A stretch of 64,000 nt of DNA from an uncultured Clostridia bacterium (GCA_944392455.1 CALXWP010000001.1:162726-226725), one strand, 5' to 3'. Positions 1 to 9,143 are shown, numbered from the stretch's first letter. Numbers and translations: made by a program. Notes: a model not told the origin generated them from the sequence alone.

Positions 1-548
1 AATATTTTTATAATTATTTTTTAACGCATAATCTACTGGTATAGGCATTGTAACTGCTCCATCTAAATAATGATTATTTCCTATCTTAACCATTTTTGAA
101 CATAATGGCATACTAGAAGATGCTTGTACAACTTTAAATATTTCTTTTATGTCTCCTTTACAATCACTTTTTCAACATATTCTGTTTTTCCTTCTTCACA
201 ATTCGTTACTACAGATATGAATTTTTGATCGGAATTTTTAAATGTTTCAAAATCAAAAGGATATTTATCCATAGATATATCATTAAATAAGTAATTATAT
301 CCAATTAATCCTCTTTCTTTTCTCAGAGCTTTTAAACCTATATATCTAGAATTATCACAGTTTTCTATATTAATCTTAGCTGTTCTTTTAGGCTGTTTAG
401 ATACATAGTTCATTCCTGTTAAAGCACCTGCTGAGACTCCCATAACACAATTTGCTTCTACTTTATATTTCATTAAAACATCTAATACTCCAGATGTGTA
501 TAAGCTTCTTAAAGCTCCTCCTTCTAATATTAATGTTATGTCTTGCAT
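1..548 (-). pseudogene. Patatin-like phospholipase, frameshifted, cut by window edge
   Basis: Patatin-family serine lipase, which hydrolyses acyl esters with a Ser-Asp dyad. The first 133 codons run from ATG at 548, preceded by a GAAGGTGAT ribosome binding site. They show the oxyanion GGALRS segment and the nucleophile elbow GVSAG. The frame then stops at 147-149. Reading on in the -1 frame restores the family pattern: a GDIKEIFKVVQASSSMPL-like stretch followed by YLDGA, which holds the catalytic Asp, as far as base 1. The break falls at the five-T run at 168-172 (AAAAA in the gene); one more A would make the gene continuous. The C-terminal end lies outside the window. It could be a true pseudogene, a slip-regulated gene or a homopolymer sequencing error. 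The family assignment is firm; the functional state is not. Confidence 0.8.
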
Positions 549-623
549 TTTAATATCACCTTCTACTTATTTTGAATAATAAAAAAAAGTTTGAATATAC
601 TATAGTAACTAAATTTTATTTTG

Positions 624-652
624 TTGACAATTTTCAATAAATATTATATAAT
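624..652 (+). promoter_or_regulatory. Consensus sigma-A promoter for a small RNA
   Basis: TTGACA at 624-629 and TATAAT at 647-652 are separated by exactly 17 bases, so both hexamers and the spacing match the vegetative consensus perfectly. Transcription should start near 659 on the plus strand, running towards the structured RNA at 672-729. No plus-strand open reading frame follows. Confidence 0.85.
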
Positions 653-659
653 TTAGTTA

Positions 660-730
660 CAGATTAAATACTAGGCGATGTAGCACCGACTTTTGGTGTG
701 TTGAATTGGTCAACCAGTTCCATCGCCTAC
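660..730 (+). ncRNA. Small structured RNA, three-way junction, beside DUF3800 gene
   Basis: A perfect 9-bp closing stem (672-680 with 721-729) encloses two hairpins: 683-687 with 695-699, and 704-709 with 714-719 closed by a TCAA loop. Two pairs are G-T on the plus strand but would be C-A mismatches on the minus strand, so the RNA is plus-strand, in agreement with the promoter just upstream. Its 3' end lies six bases from the stop codon of the convergent DUF3800 gene. Rfam holds a series of structured motifs named for their association with DUF3800 genes. Membership is my inference; I cannot match a particular model by eye. The precise 3' end is unknown. Confidence 0.75.
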
Positions 731-734
731 TTAT

Positions 735-1484
735 TTATTTTATAAACTCTTTTAATCCTACTCCATCCATTTTTCCATTATGATTTCTTATTGAAGATTT
801 TATCATATTAATATATGTATCATTGCCATCTTCAAAATATTTAAAAATAGACCCAGCACAAAAATCAGCTATTTGTATTCCTGATGAATATTCTGAATCG
901 ATAAATACTAAGCTTTCTGAAAAGTTCGGAAACCCAATATACTTTGTTCCCATGTTTTTTGCTCTTCTATATGCAATTTGTAATTCTTTATCCAAGTTAC
1001 TATTTCTATCATTTTTTCTGCTATCAGTAAATAATATAACTGGTATGCAAGTATCTCTGCCATTTCTATCGGTTATTTCCATACAAAATCTTTCCATAAG
1101 TAAATTTAAAGCAAATGCATATAAATCATTATGGTTATTAATATTATAATTTGATTTATAGCATTTTTCCTTATTCATTGCAATACCAACTACTGAATTT
1201 TTATATTCGGCAATCAAATTTAGAATTTCCTTTCTGTATCTAACATATGTTTCAAACTCTATTCCTAAGGCCTTATAACTAGAATTCCATTTAGCTTCAA
1301 CCTCTTTGTTTAATCCATATTTTAATTTTATTAAATTCAATTTTTGTTGAATATTTAACAACTCATCACCATCAATCATAAAACCAGATAAAACAAAATA
1401 TTTGCTTGATTTTTCATTAAATTCATGTGTTTCTGAATTATACCCTCCAGGTTGTCCTGACTCATCAATAAATACTATATACAT
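735..1484 (-). CDS. DUF3800 family protein
   Basis: A 249-residue protein with the DUF3800 signature: FIDESG at residues 5-10 carries the first acidic residues, and QIADFCAG near residue 205 carries the late conserved Asp. The family is predicted to have an RNase H-like fold with acidic metal-binding residues, and is often found in defence or mobile contexts; its biochemical role is not established. The start is ATG at 1484 with AAAGGCTGA upstream. A 14-bp perfect palindrome (1555-1568) and a TATAAT-like -10 (1527-1532) lie upstream. The gene converges on the small RNA at 660-730, whose transcript would meet or overlap the mRNA 3' end, so an RNA partner or antisense regulation is possible. 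Confidence 0.85.
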   Translation of the reverse strand: MYIVFIDESGQPGGYNSETHEFNEKSSKYFVLSGFMIDGDELLNIQQKLNLIKLKYGLNKEVEAKWNSSYKALGIEFETYVRYRKEILNLIAEYKNSVVGIAMNKEKCYKSNYNINNHNDLYAFALNLLMERFCMEITDRNGRDTCIPVILFTDSRKNDRNSNLDKELQIAYRRAKNMGTKYIGFPNFSESLVFIDSEYSSGIQIADFCAGSIFKYFEDGNDTYINMIKSSIRNHNGKMDGVGLKEFIK

Positions 1485-1554
1485 TTAATCATCAGCCTTT
1501 CATTTAGTATTTTACTTAACAGTTATATTATACAATATATTTTGTGTGTTTCTA

Positions 1555-1568
1555 GTTGCATATGCAAC
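1555..1568. promoter_or_regulatory. Perfect 14-bp palindrome, possible operator
   Basis: GTTGCATATGCAAC is a perfect palindrome 70 bases upstream of the DUF3800 start and just upstream of where a -35 element would sit relative to the TATAAT-like sequence at 1527-1532. With no loop bases it resembles a dimeric repressor site more than an RNA hairpin. The regulator is unknown. Confidence 0.35.
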
Positions 1569-1724
1569 GTCTGTTTTTCTTATAATCCATTTTTTTCCTA
1601 CAAGTAACTAATATATATGTTTTATAATTCAATTTTCAAATTTTCTTTACTGATTAATATATAAATTGTATTATAATTTGATATAATCCATTTATTTACT
1701 TTAAAAGTCTATAAAAAACTAACT

Positions 1725-2282
1725 TTATATTATGTTTTTTTGAACTCTACATGGATTCCCATATGCTATTACATTTGACGGTATATTTTTAGTTACTATG
1801 CTTCCAGCTCCAATTGTAACATTATCACCTATTGTTACTCCTGGAAGAATTATAACATTTCCTCCGATCCATACATTATTTCCAATTGTTACTTCTTTAG
1901 CATATTCTAATCCTTTATTTCTTTCTTCAACATTTACTGGATGATATGCAGTATAAATATTACAATTAGGTGCAATAAATACATTATCTCCTATTTTTAC
2001 TTTTGCTGCATCTAATATTACTAAATTATGATTTGAATAAAAGTTTTTTCCAAGTTCAATATTATATCCATAATCACACCAAAAATATGGTTCTATTCTT
2101 GTACCTTCTCCAAGTTTTCCAATAATTTTTTGTAAAAGTTTATTTCTTTTTTCAAGATCAGATGGTTTAGTATTATTATATTCAAAACATAAATCTTTTG
2201 TATTTACCATTTCTTTTAATAATTCTTCATCATAATTTGGATTATATATTAATCCTTTATCTCTTTTTTCTTTTTCAGTCAT
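1725..2282 (-). CDS. Sugar O-acetyltransferase, maltose/galactoside type
   Basis: Acetyl-CoA-dependent O-acetyltransferase of the LacA/Maa family; 185 residues is the usual length. The N-terminal Mac helical region (about residues 1-60) is followed by a left-handed beta-helix of hexapeptide repeats such as VTIGNNVWIGGNVIILPGVT. The catalytic His sits in the TAYHP motif near residue 113, on the loop that interrupts the helix. The start ATG at 2282 has AAGGAG at good spacing. It probably acetylates a sugar (maltose, glucose or a galactoside) in the cytoplasm; the exact substrate cannot be read from sequence. It appears monocistronic. Confidence 0.9.
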   Translation of the reverse strand: MTEKEKRDKGLIYNPNYDEELLKEMVNTKDLCFEYNNTKPSDLEKRNKLLQKIIGKLGEGTRIEPYFWCDYGYNIELGKNFYSNHNLVILDAAKVKIGDNVFIAPNCNIYTAYHPVNVEERNKGLEYAKEVTIGNNVWIGGNVIILPGVTIGDNVTIGAGSIVTKNIPSNVIAYGNPCRVQKNII

Positions 2283-2338
2283 TTTATCTCCTTAATTTAA
2301 ACTAATATAAATTTTACTTATCGTTTTTATTCTTTATT

Positions 2339-2782
2339 TTAATGTCCACGTATATCTAGTGATAAAATATCTAATTTATTACTTTCCCATGAATAAATGA
2401 TATAACAGTTATCCAGACTACCTCTTGAACTAAAACTATATTCCCCATGATCTATAACATCAATATGTGTTGTATCTTGTTTCTTTATATTTAAACTCCA
2501 TTCATTTTTTCTATAACTTTTATAATAATTTTCTAATTCTATTATGTCAAGATTACTTTTTATCAAAATTGCACCAAAATATTGCATTCCATTTCCATTA
2601 CCTGTTAATTTTCCAGCTATAGATATAGAATCTATAATTTCAGTATCTTTTGGTAATGGAATATCTTTTATTTTACTCTCTACCCTAGCTGCAATTAAAT
2701 TATTGATTATTGGAATACAAATAAAGAATAAAAGTAATAAAGTTATAAATATTATTAGCAATATTTTCTTTATCTTTTTCAA
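2339..2782 (-). CDS. Membrane-anchored protein of unknown function
   Basis: A 147-residue protein with a lysine-rich N-terminus and one strongly hydrophobic segment (about residues 7-30), followed by an extracytoplasmic domain with no motif I recognise. The start is TTG at 2782, placed by GAGGTG five bases upstream; no ATG lies near. It is 23 bases downstream of another anchored protein (2806-3366) on the same strand, so the two probably form an operon and may work together at the membrane. Confidence 0.6.
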   Translation of the reverse strand: MKKIKKILLIIFITLLLLFFICIPIINNLIAARVESKIKDIPLPKDTEIIDSISIAGKLTGNGNGMQYFGAILIKSNLDIIELENYYKSYRKNEWSLNIKKQDTTHIDVIDHGEYSFSSRGSLDNCYIIYSWESNKLDILSLDIRGH

Positions 2783-2805
2783 ATTTCACCTCATTTTTAA
2801 TAGTT

Positions 2806-3366
2806 TTATTTCTTATCATACATATCAATAATAGTTTTTATCATATTAAATTCATCATCAGAAAGTTGTGATTCTCCATCGTTTTTTTCTATGGTCTTTG
2901 TCTTTGTTTTCAACTTATATATAGTTCCGTCTTTAAACTCAAAGAAATATTGAAACGTTGAATTATCAGGTTCTAAATCATAATTGATATTTTCTAATAA
3001 AATTTGTATATCTAACGAATCTTCTACATTTAGCTTTATTTTATCTTCAGGTTCTTCAGCTTTTACAAGATAAATTGGATCAAAAACATAATTATTATAT
3101 TCATCTTCGAAATCTTCATATTTCATAAACCATGAACCAATTTTTGTTTCTTTATATCCATTTAATTTATTAAATTTTATAACTTTATATCCTAAACCTA
3201 TATATTCTTTTGTTCCTCCGTCCATAAGCGTCCCTGCAGGATTATTAATACAAAACATAGGTAGTTCTCCATTTTTAACTCTGTTTGAATCTATGCAGAA
3301 AAATATAATTCCTGTAATGATAATAACTAATAAAATAATGCCTATAACTAATAAAACTTTTTTCAT
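2806..3366 (-). CDS. Membrane-anchored protein of unknown function
   Basis: A 186-residue protein with an N-terminal membrane segment (about residues 4-27) and an external domain containing PMFCINNPAG and an IGSWFMKYEDF stretch, a pattern I associate with a conserved but uncharacterised Firmicute family. ATG at 3366 follows GAGGTG at five bases. First gene of a likely two-gene operon with 2339-2782. I assign no function. Confidence 0.6.
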   Translation of the reverse strand: MKKVLLVIGIILLVIIITGIIFFCIDSNRVKNGELPMFCINNPAGTLMDGGTKEYIGLGYKVIKFNKLNGYKETKIGSWFMKYEDFEDEYNNYVFDPIYLVKAEEPEDKIKLNVEDSLDIQILLENINYDLEPDNSTFQYFFEFKDGTIYKLKTKTKTIEKNDGESQLSDDEFNMIKTIIDMYDKK

Positions 3367-3501
3367 AAAAGCACCTCGAATTTAATATATATCTTTTTAA
3401 TATATATCTTTAATAAGTGTTAATATTATAAATCAATATCATAAAATTTGAATATATAATATCAAAATGAATTTAATTAATCAAGATATCTTAAAACAAA
3501 A

Positions 3502-3534
3502 AAAGAGAAATTAGTTTAAACCTAATTTCTCTTT
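3502..3534 (-). terminator. Intrinsic terminator of rny
   Basis: A 13-bp inverted repeat (3502-3514 with 3522-3534) with a 7-base loop lies directly after the rny stop codon and is followed on the minus strand by a T-rich run. Confidence 0.85.
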
Positions 3535-3540
3535 CTTGTT

Positions 3541-5082
3541 TTATTTTGCATAATCAACAACTCTAGTTTCTCTTACTATATTTACCTTAATTTGTCCTGG
3601 ATATTCCATTTCTTCTTCTACTTTCTTAGCTACATCTCTTGCCATTAGAACCATTTGATCATCTGATATTTTTTCTGGTTTTACTATGATTCTTATTTCT
3701 CTACCAGCTTGTATAGCAAATGATTTATCAACTCCATCAAATGAATCTGCAATATTCTCTAAGGCTTCTAGTCTCTTAATATATGATTCTAATGTTTCTC
3801 TTCTTGCACCAGGTCTTGATGCAGATATAGCGTCTGCTGCTTGGACAAGTACAGCTTCTATAGTTTGAGGTTCTACATCACCATGATGTGCTTGTACTGC
3901 ATTTATTACTTTTTCATTTTCTTTGTATTTCTTTAATACTTCAACACCAATCTCAACATGAGTTCCTTCCATGTCGTGATCTAGAGCTTTTCCTATATCA
4001 TGTAATAAACCAGCACGTCTTGCAAGTTTTGGATCTAAGCCTAATTCTTCTGCCATAATTCTAGCTAGGTTAGATACTTCTATAGAGTGATTTAATACAT
4101 TTTGTCCATAACTTGTTCTATATTTTAACTTTCCTATTAGTTTAACTATATCTGGATGTAATCCTACTACACCAGTTTCTAATACTGCTCTTTCTCCTTC
4201 TTCTTTTATTGTATTTTCAACTTCTTCTTTTGCTTTTTCTACCATTTCTTCAATCTTTGCTGGATGTATTCTTCCATCTTCGATTAATTTTTCTAGAGCA
4301 ATTTTAGCTACTTCCCTTCTAAGAGGATCAAATCCTGATATAACAACTGCTTCTGGAGTATCATCTATAATAAGGTCAATACCAGTTAAAGTCTCCAAAG
4401 CTTTAATATTTCTTCCTTCTCTACCTATAATTCTTCCTTTCATATCATCATTTGGAAGAGATACAATAGATACTGTTGTTTCTGATGTATGATCTGCTGC
4501 ACATTTTTGTATAGCATATCCTACTACTTCTCTTGCATTTTTTACTGCTTCTTCTTTTGTCTTATTTTCAATATCTCTGATTAAAGCTGCTTTTTCAGCA
4601 GTCATTGTTTTTTCAAGTTCGGAAAGCAATCTTTGTTTTGCTTCTTCTGAAGATAAACCAGAAATTCTTTGTAATTCTTGCATTTGCTTTTCAGCAATTT
4701 CATCTAGTTCATTTTTCTTTTCTTCTAATAATTGATCTTTTTCAGATAAATCTTTTTCTTTTTTCTCAACTAATTCTAATTTCTTTTCTAAGTTTTCCTC
4801 TTTCTGGATTAGTCTTCTTTCTTGCCCTTGTACTTCGCCCCTTCTTTCTCTAATCTCATCATCTAAATCTTTTCTTGCGCTTAATATTTCTTCTTTAGCT
4901 TTGAAAATTTCTTCTTTTTTCTTATTTTCAGCTTCTACTTTAGCCATATCAAGTATTCTTTGTGCTTCATTTTCTGCACTTTTTAATTTAGATTCAGCAA
5001 TTCTTTTTCTTATAAATACTCCTACAAAAGTAAATACAATTGCTGTGATTAGAAATATGGCGATATTGATTACTATATCCAT
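3541..5082 (-). CDS. rny: Ribonuclease Y
   Basis: Membrane-anchored endoribonuclease that starts mRNA decay in Firmicutes. In order: one transmembrane helix (residues 1-22), a long charged coiled coil to about residue 200, a KH RNA-binding domain with [15 protein letters not shown], and an HD hydrolase domain with the metal site in LLHDIGKA (near residue 360). The total of 513 residues is normal. I place the start at the ATG at 5082 (MDIVINIA), because AGAGGTG lies eight bases upstream; the ATG two codons earlier is too close and the upstream one has no binding site. It is followed by its own terminator. Confidence 0.97.
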   Translation of the reverse strand: MDIVINIAIFLITAIVFTFVGVFIRKRIAESKLKSAENEAQRILDMAKVEAENKKKEEIFKAKEEILSARKDLDDEIRERRGEVQGQERRLIQKEENLEKKLELVEKKEKDLSEKDQLLEEKKNELDEIAEKQMQELQRISGLSSEEAKQRLLSELEKTMTAEKAALIRDIENKTKEEAVKNAREVVGYAIQKCAADHTSETTVSIVSLPNDDMKGRIIGREGRNIKALETLTGIDLIIDDTPEAVVISGFDPLRREVAKIALEKLIEDGRIHPAKIEEMVEKAKEEVENTIKEEGERAVLETGVVGLHPDIVKLIGKLKYRTSYGQNVLNHSIEVSNLARIMAEELGLDPKLARRAGLLHDIGKALDHDMEGTHVEIGVEVLKKYKENEKVINAVQAHHGDVEPQTIEAVLVQAADAISASRPGARRETLESYIKRLEALENIADSFDGVDKSFAIQAGREIRIIVKPEKISDDQMVLMARDVAKKVEEEMEYPGQIKVNIVRETRVVDYAK

Positions 5083-5301
5083 AATCATTACACCTCTTTC
5101 TATATATTTAATTTTCAATGTACAATAAATATATCTTCATATTATATAATATATTTTTCCTACATATATATTTTATATTTATTATGGTCAACTGTCAAGT
5201 CATTTTTACATATTAAACCTGTAAAAAAAGAATTTTGCTAACAATAAATTTAATATATTTAATATTCATTATCTATATATACATAGTATCTTAACACAAA
5301 A

Positions 5302-5334
5302 AAAGACGAACTTTTCATAAAGTAAGTTCGCTTT
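5302..5334 (-). terminator. Intrinsic terminator of xerD
   Basis: The inverted repeat AAAGACGAACTT / AAGTTCGCTTT (5302-5313 with 5324-5334, one bulged base) lies just downstream of the xerD stop codon and is followed on the minus strand by TTTTTTTG. Confidence 0.8.
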
Positions 5335-5341
5335 TTATATA

Positions 5342-6232
5342 TTAAGCTCTTGGATGTGTTCTTTTATATATATCTCTTATCCCACTATCTTGGAACTGCA
5401 TATATACTTGTGTAGAAGAGATATCTGAATGTCCAAGCATTGTTTGTATTGCTTTTAAATCTGCTCCGTTTTGAAGTAAATGTGTTGCAAAAGAATGTCT
5501 TAATACATGTGGTGTAATATCTTTTGTAATATGTGCTTGTTCTTTATAGAATTTTACTATTTTCCAGAAACCTTGTCTTGTTAATCTTTTTCCATTTACA
5601 TTAACAAAAAGAGCTTTTTCATTTTCATCTTTTATCATTATTGGTCTTGCATCATTTATATATTCTTTTAATGCTGCAATAGAAATAGAGCCAAGTGGTA
5701 TATTTCTTTGTTTATTAGCAGATCTACATGTTATAAAACCTTCTTCTATATTAGCATCTTCTACATCTAATGAAATAATTTCTGTAACTCTCATTCCAGT
5801 TGCATATGCTACTTCTAGCATAGCTTTATCTCTAGTTCCTTTTAAATCTACATCTTTTGGTTGACTTAATAAGTTTTCAACTTCTTCTGATGTTAATACA
5901 CTAGGAACTCTTTTCTCTACTTTTGGTGATTGAATATTTTCTGTTGGGTCATGTTTAATCTTTTTTACTCTAACTAGATATTGATAAAAAGATCTAATAG
6001 AAGCTAAGCTTCTTGATATTGTTGATGTCTTTTTTCCCATATCTTGCAAATATTTTAGATATTTGTTAATTTTTTGGCAATCTACTTTTGCATAATTTAT
6101 TTTATTTTGACTTACGTAACTCTCATATTGGTGAATATCTCTACTATATGATTGTAGTGTATTGTTTGATACTCTTTTTTCGTTTTGTAAAAAATCCAAA
6201 AATTGTTTAATCTGTTTTTCCATTCTTGCCAT
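5342..6232 (-). CDS. xerD: Tyrosine recombinase XerD
   Basis: Site-specific recombinase that resolves chromosome dimers at dif with XerC. The 296 residues contain an N-terminal SAM-like DNA-binding domain (about 1-90) and a catalytic domain with the Arg of ATGMRVTE, HVLRHSFATHLL (His-x-x-Arg), the GHSDISSTQVY box and the nucleophile Tyr in that last motif. The C-terminal tail RDIYKRTHPRA is typical of XerD. The start is ATG at 6232 or the ATG three codons later; both lie close to AAGAAGGGG. It lies next to spoIIM, as in Bacillus and many Clostridia, which supports XerD rather than a phage integrase. Confidence 0.93.
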   Translation of the reverse strand: MARMEKQIKQFLDFLQNEKRVSNNTLQSYSRDIHQYESYVSQNKINYAKVDCQKINKYLKYLQDMGKKTSTISRSLASIRSFYQYLVRVKKIKHDPTENIQSPKVEKRVPSVLTSEEVENLLSQPKDVDLKGTRDKAMLEVAYATGMRVTEIISLDVEDANIEEGFITCRSANKQRNIPLGSISIAALKEYINDARPIMIKDENEKALFVNVNGKRLTRQGFWKIVKFYKEQAHITKDITPHVLRHSFATHLLQNGADLKAIQTMLGHSDISSTQVYMQFQDSGIRDIYKRTHPRA

Positions 6233-6367
6233 TACCCCTTCTTCTTTTATAATATCTAATTGTTTTATAATTTACATAAACATCACCTATGTTATATCAT
6301 AATTATTATTAAATTGCAAATGGATTTTCAATTTTTTTTATATTTTTTTCTAATCTTTAATATTTGT

Positions 6368-7015
6368 TTAAATAGTATTTATGGTTAACATAAGTATGTT
6401 TGTTGACACATACACTTCAATTAATGATGCAACCACCAAAAGAACAAACAATATAATTGATACAATTGTATGCCTTATTATTTCTATTTTTATATTCTCT
6501 CTTCTTTTGTCTTTCATAATTGATTTATATAACTTTATACAACTAATTGTCATAAATATAATTACAGGAATAAAGATTAAATTTTGTAAAAATATGGTTG
6601 ACAATAAAAATATTATTCCTTTTTGGGTTCCCAGGACTGCTATAGCTGCAGAAATTGTATATCCGATACAAAAGCTTCTATATAATACTATTGCAAAAAC
6701 TATTGGAATACCTATTACAGCTAAACCAAGAAACCACATACTTAAAATAAGTATTAAATTATCCCAAATAGACTTTTTTAATAATTCTATTTTATCAATA
6801 TGATAATCTTGCTTAAGTGAATCAACAAATCCAGTTATGTATTCTTGTATCTCTGTTAGCTCTGATTCATTTGTATTATTTACAAATATTACTCCTAAAG
6901 TAATTCCTATTATAAATATAATTATGACAACTATATATGATTTTATATTTTTATAAAGATGATCTAATATTATTGTTTTTAAATCATTTTTTCTTCTTTT
7001 ATGTTTTTCTCTCAT
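6368..7015 (-). CDS. spoIIM: Stage II sporulation protein M
   Basis: Integral membrane protein of the SpoIID-SpoIIM-SpoIIP peptidoglycan-degrading complex that drives engulfment during endospore formation. The 215 residues show about five hydrophobic segments (near 27-46, 88-118, 123-157 and 182-205) and a hydrophilic loop after the first, as the family has. ATG at 7015 has TAGGAG six bases upstream. Placed between xerD and the EndoQ-like gene, an order shared with sporulating Firmicutes. Expression is expected in the mother cell, but I see no clear sigma-E promoter. Confidence 0.9.
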   Translation of the reverse strand: MREKHKRRKNDLKTIILDHLYKNIKSYIVVIIIFIIGITLGVIFVNNTNESELTEIQEYITGFVDSLKQDYHIDKIELLKKSIWDNLILILSMWFLGLAVIGIPIVFAIVLYRSFCIGYTISAAIAVLGTQKGIIFLLSTIFLQNLIFIPVIIFMTISCIKLYKSIMKDKRRENIKIEIIRHTIVSIILFVLLVVASLIEVYVSTNILMLTINTI

Positions 7016-7097
7016 TTTTTCTCCTAGACATTAAAAATTATTTATACATAATGTCTATTCAATAAAATGATTTTTAGAACTTGTTTTTTATATTATT

Positions 7098-8291
7098 TTA
7101 ACTAGCTGTAAGTTTACCATAAACTCCACCGCCACCAGACTGAATTTTTACATTTCCTTCCCTTGCAGCTATAACTGTATCTGCTATTTTTTCTCCAACT
7201 ACTGCTTCAATATCATCTTTTGATAATTTATGAAGTATTGTCATTTCTGTATGAAAATTATTTAATAATTTATCTATAGTTTTTGATCCAAGTCCTGGCA
7301 TAAATGTAAGCGGTATTTGATATACATAAGGTGGTCTAAAATCTGGACTTTTTGTTTTTTCTTTATCTTTTATAATTTCTATTCTATCAAAAACTCCCAT
7401 AGTTATTTTACTACTATCACAGTCAGGACATTTAGTCACAGGAGGTTTTCCCTCTATAGGTTTACCACATTTTTCACAAAATGTTCTATGATATTTGCCA
7501 AGTTTTGGATCTAGCCCATAATTTGCTAAGATCTTTCTTCCTTCTTCATTTTTTAATGCTTTTAAAACTTCTTTAAAGCTAATACCGTCTAATAACATCT
7601 TATTATATTCTCTTGCGATTTTAGGAAGAGAATGAGCATCTGAATTAGTAACAAATGTGCGAGTTTCAAGTTCAGATATTTCATCTGCTAAATATGTGTC
7701 TGAACTTAAACCAAGTTCAATTGCAAATATTTTATCAAATTTTTCTTTAAAAATTCTTGATAGTCTGCTTGTACAATTTCCATAAAAACTCTTATGTGGT
7801 GTAAATGCATGTGCTGGGATTAATATACCATTATATTTTTCCACTATATCTATTAAATCATATGCTGAAATATCAGCTCTTTGTGAGCTTAATGTTATAT
7901 TATGTATATGATGTGACATTTCATTTGAAAAGCCCTTTATATCTTTTAAACTTGGAAAATAGCATAAATTGTGAGCACTTCCCGTTTTTCCTTCATCATT
8001 TACTTCTGCGGTTTCAATTTCACTCCCTAGTATTATACATACTTTATCTTTATATATAATTCCTCCATCTTCTATCTCATATGCTTCACCAGTTTTTAAA
8101 AAATTTTCTATATCTTCTATTACATATGGTGATGCACAGTCTATTATTCCAACTATATCTATTCCTTTTCTTTCTGCACATTCTTTTGCAATGTTTGCAA
8201 AATTAAGTGATCTTGCTGCTGTTATTTTTATTGGTTTTCCATTTTCACTTCTTCCTATATGTACATGTAAATCTGCAAATATTTCGTTCAT
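7098..8291 (-). CDS. Endonuclease Q-like PHP-domain nuclease
   Basis: PHP-fold protein of the EndoQ family, which nicks DNA 5' of deaminated or abasic bases; older annotations call it a UvrD-like protein. The N-terminal PHP domain carries FADLHVHIGRS (metal His residues), a GSEIETAE segment, LIPAHAFTP and NSDAHSL. A zinc ribbon (CEKCGKPIE...CPDCD, about residues 287-306) follows, and the C-terminus has a helix-hairpin-helix (MPGLGSKTIDKLL). I start it at ATG 8291, which has AGAGG seven bases upstream, rather than at the ATG 15 codons earlier, which lacks a binding site. 397 residues. It neighbours spoIIM, as the homologue does in Bacillus. Confidence 0.85.
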   Translation of the reverse strand: MNEIFADLHVHIGRSENGKPIKITAARSLNFANIAKECAERKGIDIVGIIDCASPYVIEDIENFLKTGEAYEIEDGGIIYKDKVCIILGSEIETAEVNDEGKTGSAHNLCYFPSLKDIKGFSNEMSHHIHNITLSSQRADISAYDLIDIVEKYNGILIPAHAFTPHKSFYGNCTSRLSRIFKEKFDKIFAIELGLSSDTYLADEISELETRTFVTNSDAHSLPKIAREYNKMLLDGISFKEVLKALKNEEGRKILANYGLDPKLGKYHRTFCEKCGKPIEGKPPVTKCPDCDSSKITMGVFDRIEIIKDKEKTKSPDFRPPYVYQIPLTFMPGLGSKTIDKLLNNFHTEMTILHKLSKDDIEAVVGEKIADTVIAAREGNVKIQSGGGGVYGKLTAS

Positions 8292-8382
8292 TTGTATACC
8301 TCTTTTCTTACAAAAATCAAAACAAAAGACTGGCAACCTTTAAATTCTTTCCAATCTTTTGTTTAATAAAAAATATATATTA

Positions 8383-8601
8383 TTATAATTCCATTTCATC
8401 TTGAATTTCTTTTGCTAATAATGTTGGATTTACCTCTTCTTCTCTAGGCTTATTTGCTTCTTCCGCTTCTTTAGCAAGTTCAGCTTCTTTAATTCTTTCG
8501 TGTACATTTCTAGCTGTTCTTATTCCTTTAATTGTATCCTTCACAGCAAGTTCATTAAATTCATTTGATGCTCCTGTAAGACTTCCTACTAAACCACTCA
8601 T
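8383..8601 (-). CDS. Small charged protein, unknown
   Basis: 72 residues, rich in Glu, Ala and Lys and probably mostly helical, with no membrane segment. Its start overlaps the stop of 8598-9143 (ATGA overlap), so the two are translationally coupled and probably act together. No family recognised. The tight coupling and clean reading frame are the main reasons to call it a gene. Confidence 0.6.
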   Translation of the reverse strand: MSGLVGSLTGASNEFNELAVKDTIKGIRTARNVHERIKEAELAKEAEEANKPREEEVNPTLLAKEIQDEMEL

Positions 8602-9143
8602 ATCTTAATCTCCTCCATATTAACTACAAAGTTTTTGAATTCTTCCAAATATCTATTTTCTTTATCTTTTAAATTTCGATATTCTAATAAGACTAATGCC
8701 TCATCTGGTTTAAAAGCTATTCTTTCAGGTCTATCTAAAAGCATTCCTCCAAATTGGTCTGTAAGCTCTAATATATCACTTTCTTTTTCTCTTGGTTCTA
8801 ATTCAGAATATCTATTGACACCTTCACAAATTTTACAAAACCTATCATCAAATCCAAGTTTTGATAAATATTCTGCTCCGTCTTTTGCAAATGCTTTGAC
8901 TTTAGATAAGTCTTTAGGAAGTAAATCTTTTTTACAGCTCCATAATAAACTTGCAGTTATAACTATATTCTTGTCCACATCTAACTTTGCTCTATCAAGA
9001 AAAAGTTTTGTAAGCAAGGTCTTGAAAATAACTGAATTATCATAAAATATTCCAGTTTTCTTTTGTAAATAGAATACAATTTCCATTTTCTTTATCCAAT
9101 CTTTTTCAGATAAGATATAATCTGCAAATGTTTCAGCTTTCAT
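8598..9143 (-). CDS. Degenerate HD-GYP-like protein
   Basis: 181 residues. The C-terminal half (DQFGGMLLDRPERIAFKPDEAL, about residues 130-152) resembles the end of an HD-GYP cyclic-di-GMP phosphodiesterase, where DxFDALTSDRPYR-like sequence precedes an EAL-like stretch. The positions expected for the catalytic HD and GYP are replaced (for example LLWSCKKDLLP), so it should not bind metal or cleave c-di-GMP. It might be a binding or scaffold protein. ATG at 9143 follows GGGGGAG. Coupled to the small protein at 8383-8601. The family link is by eye only. Confidence 0.5.
   Translation of the reverse strand: MKAETFADYILSEKDWIKKMEIVFYLQKKTGIFYDNSVIFKTLLTKLFLDRAKLDVDKNIVITASLLWSCKKDLLPKDLSKVKAFAKDGAEYLSKLGFDDRFCKICEGVNRYSELEPREKESDILELTDQFGGMLLDRPERIAFKPDEALVLLEYRNLKDKENRYLEEFKNFVVNMEEIKI

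Noticed and set aside
5342..6232. Tyrosine recombinase as a phage or integrative element integrase
   Set aside because: C-terminal motif, length and spoIIM neighbourhood fit chromosomal XerD; no att-like repeats or phage genes are adjacent.
8598..9143. Active HD-GYP phosphodiesterase
   Set aside because: The HD and GYP residues needed for metal binding are not present.
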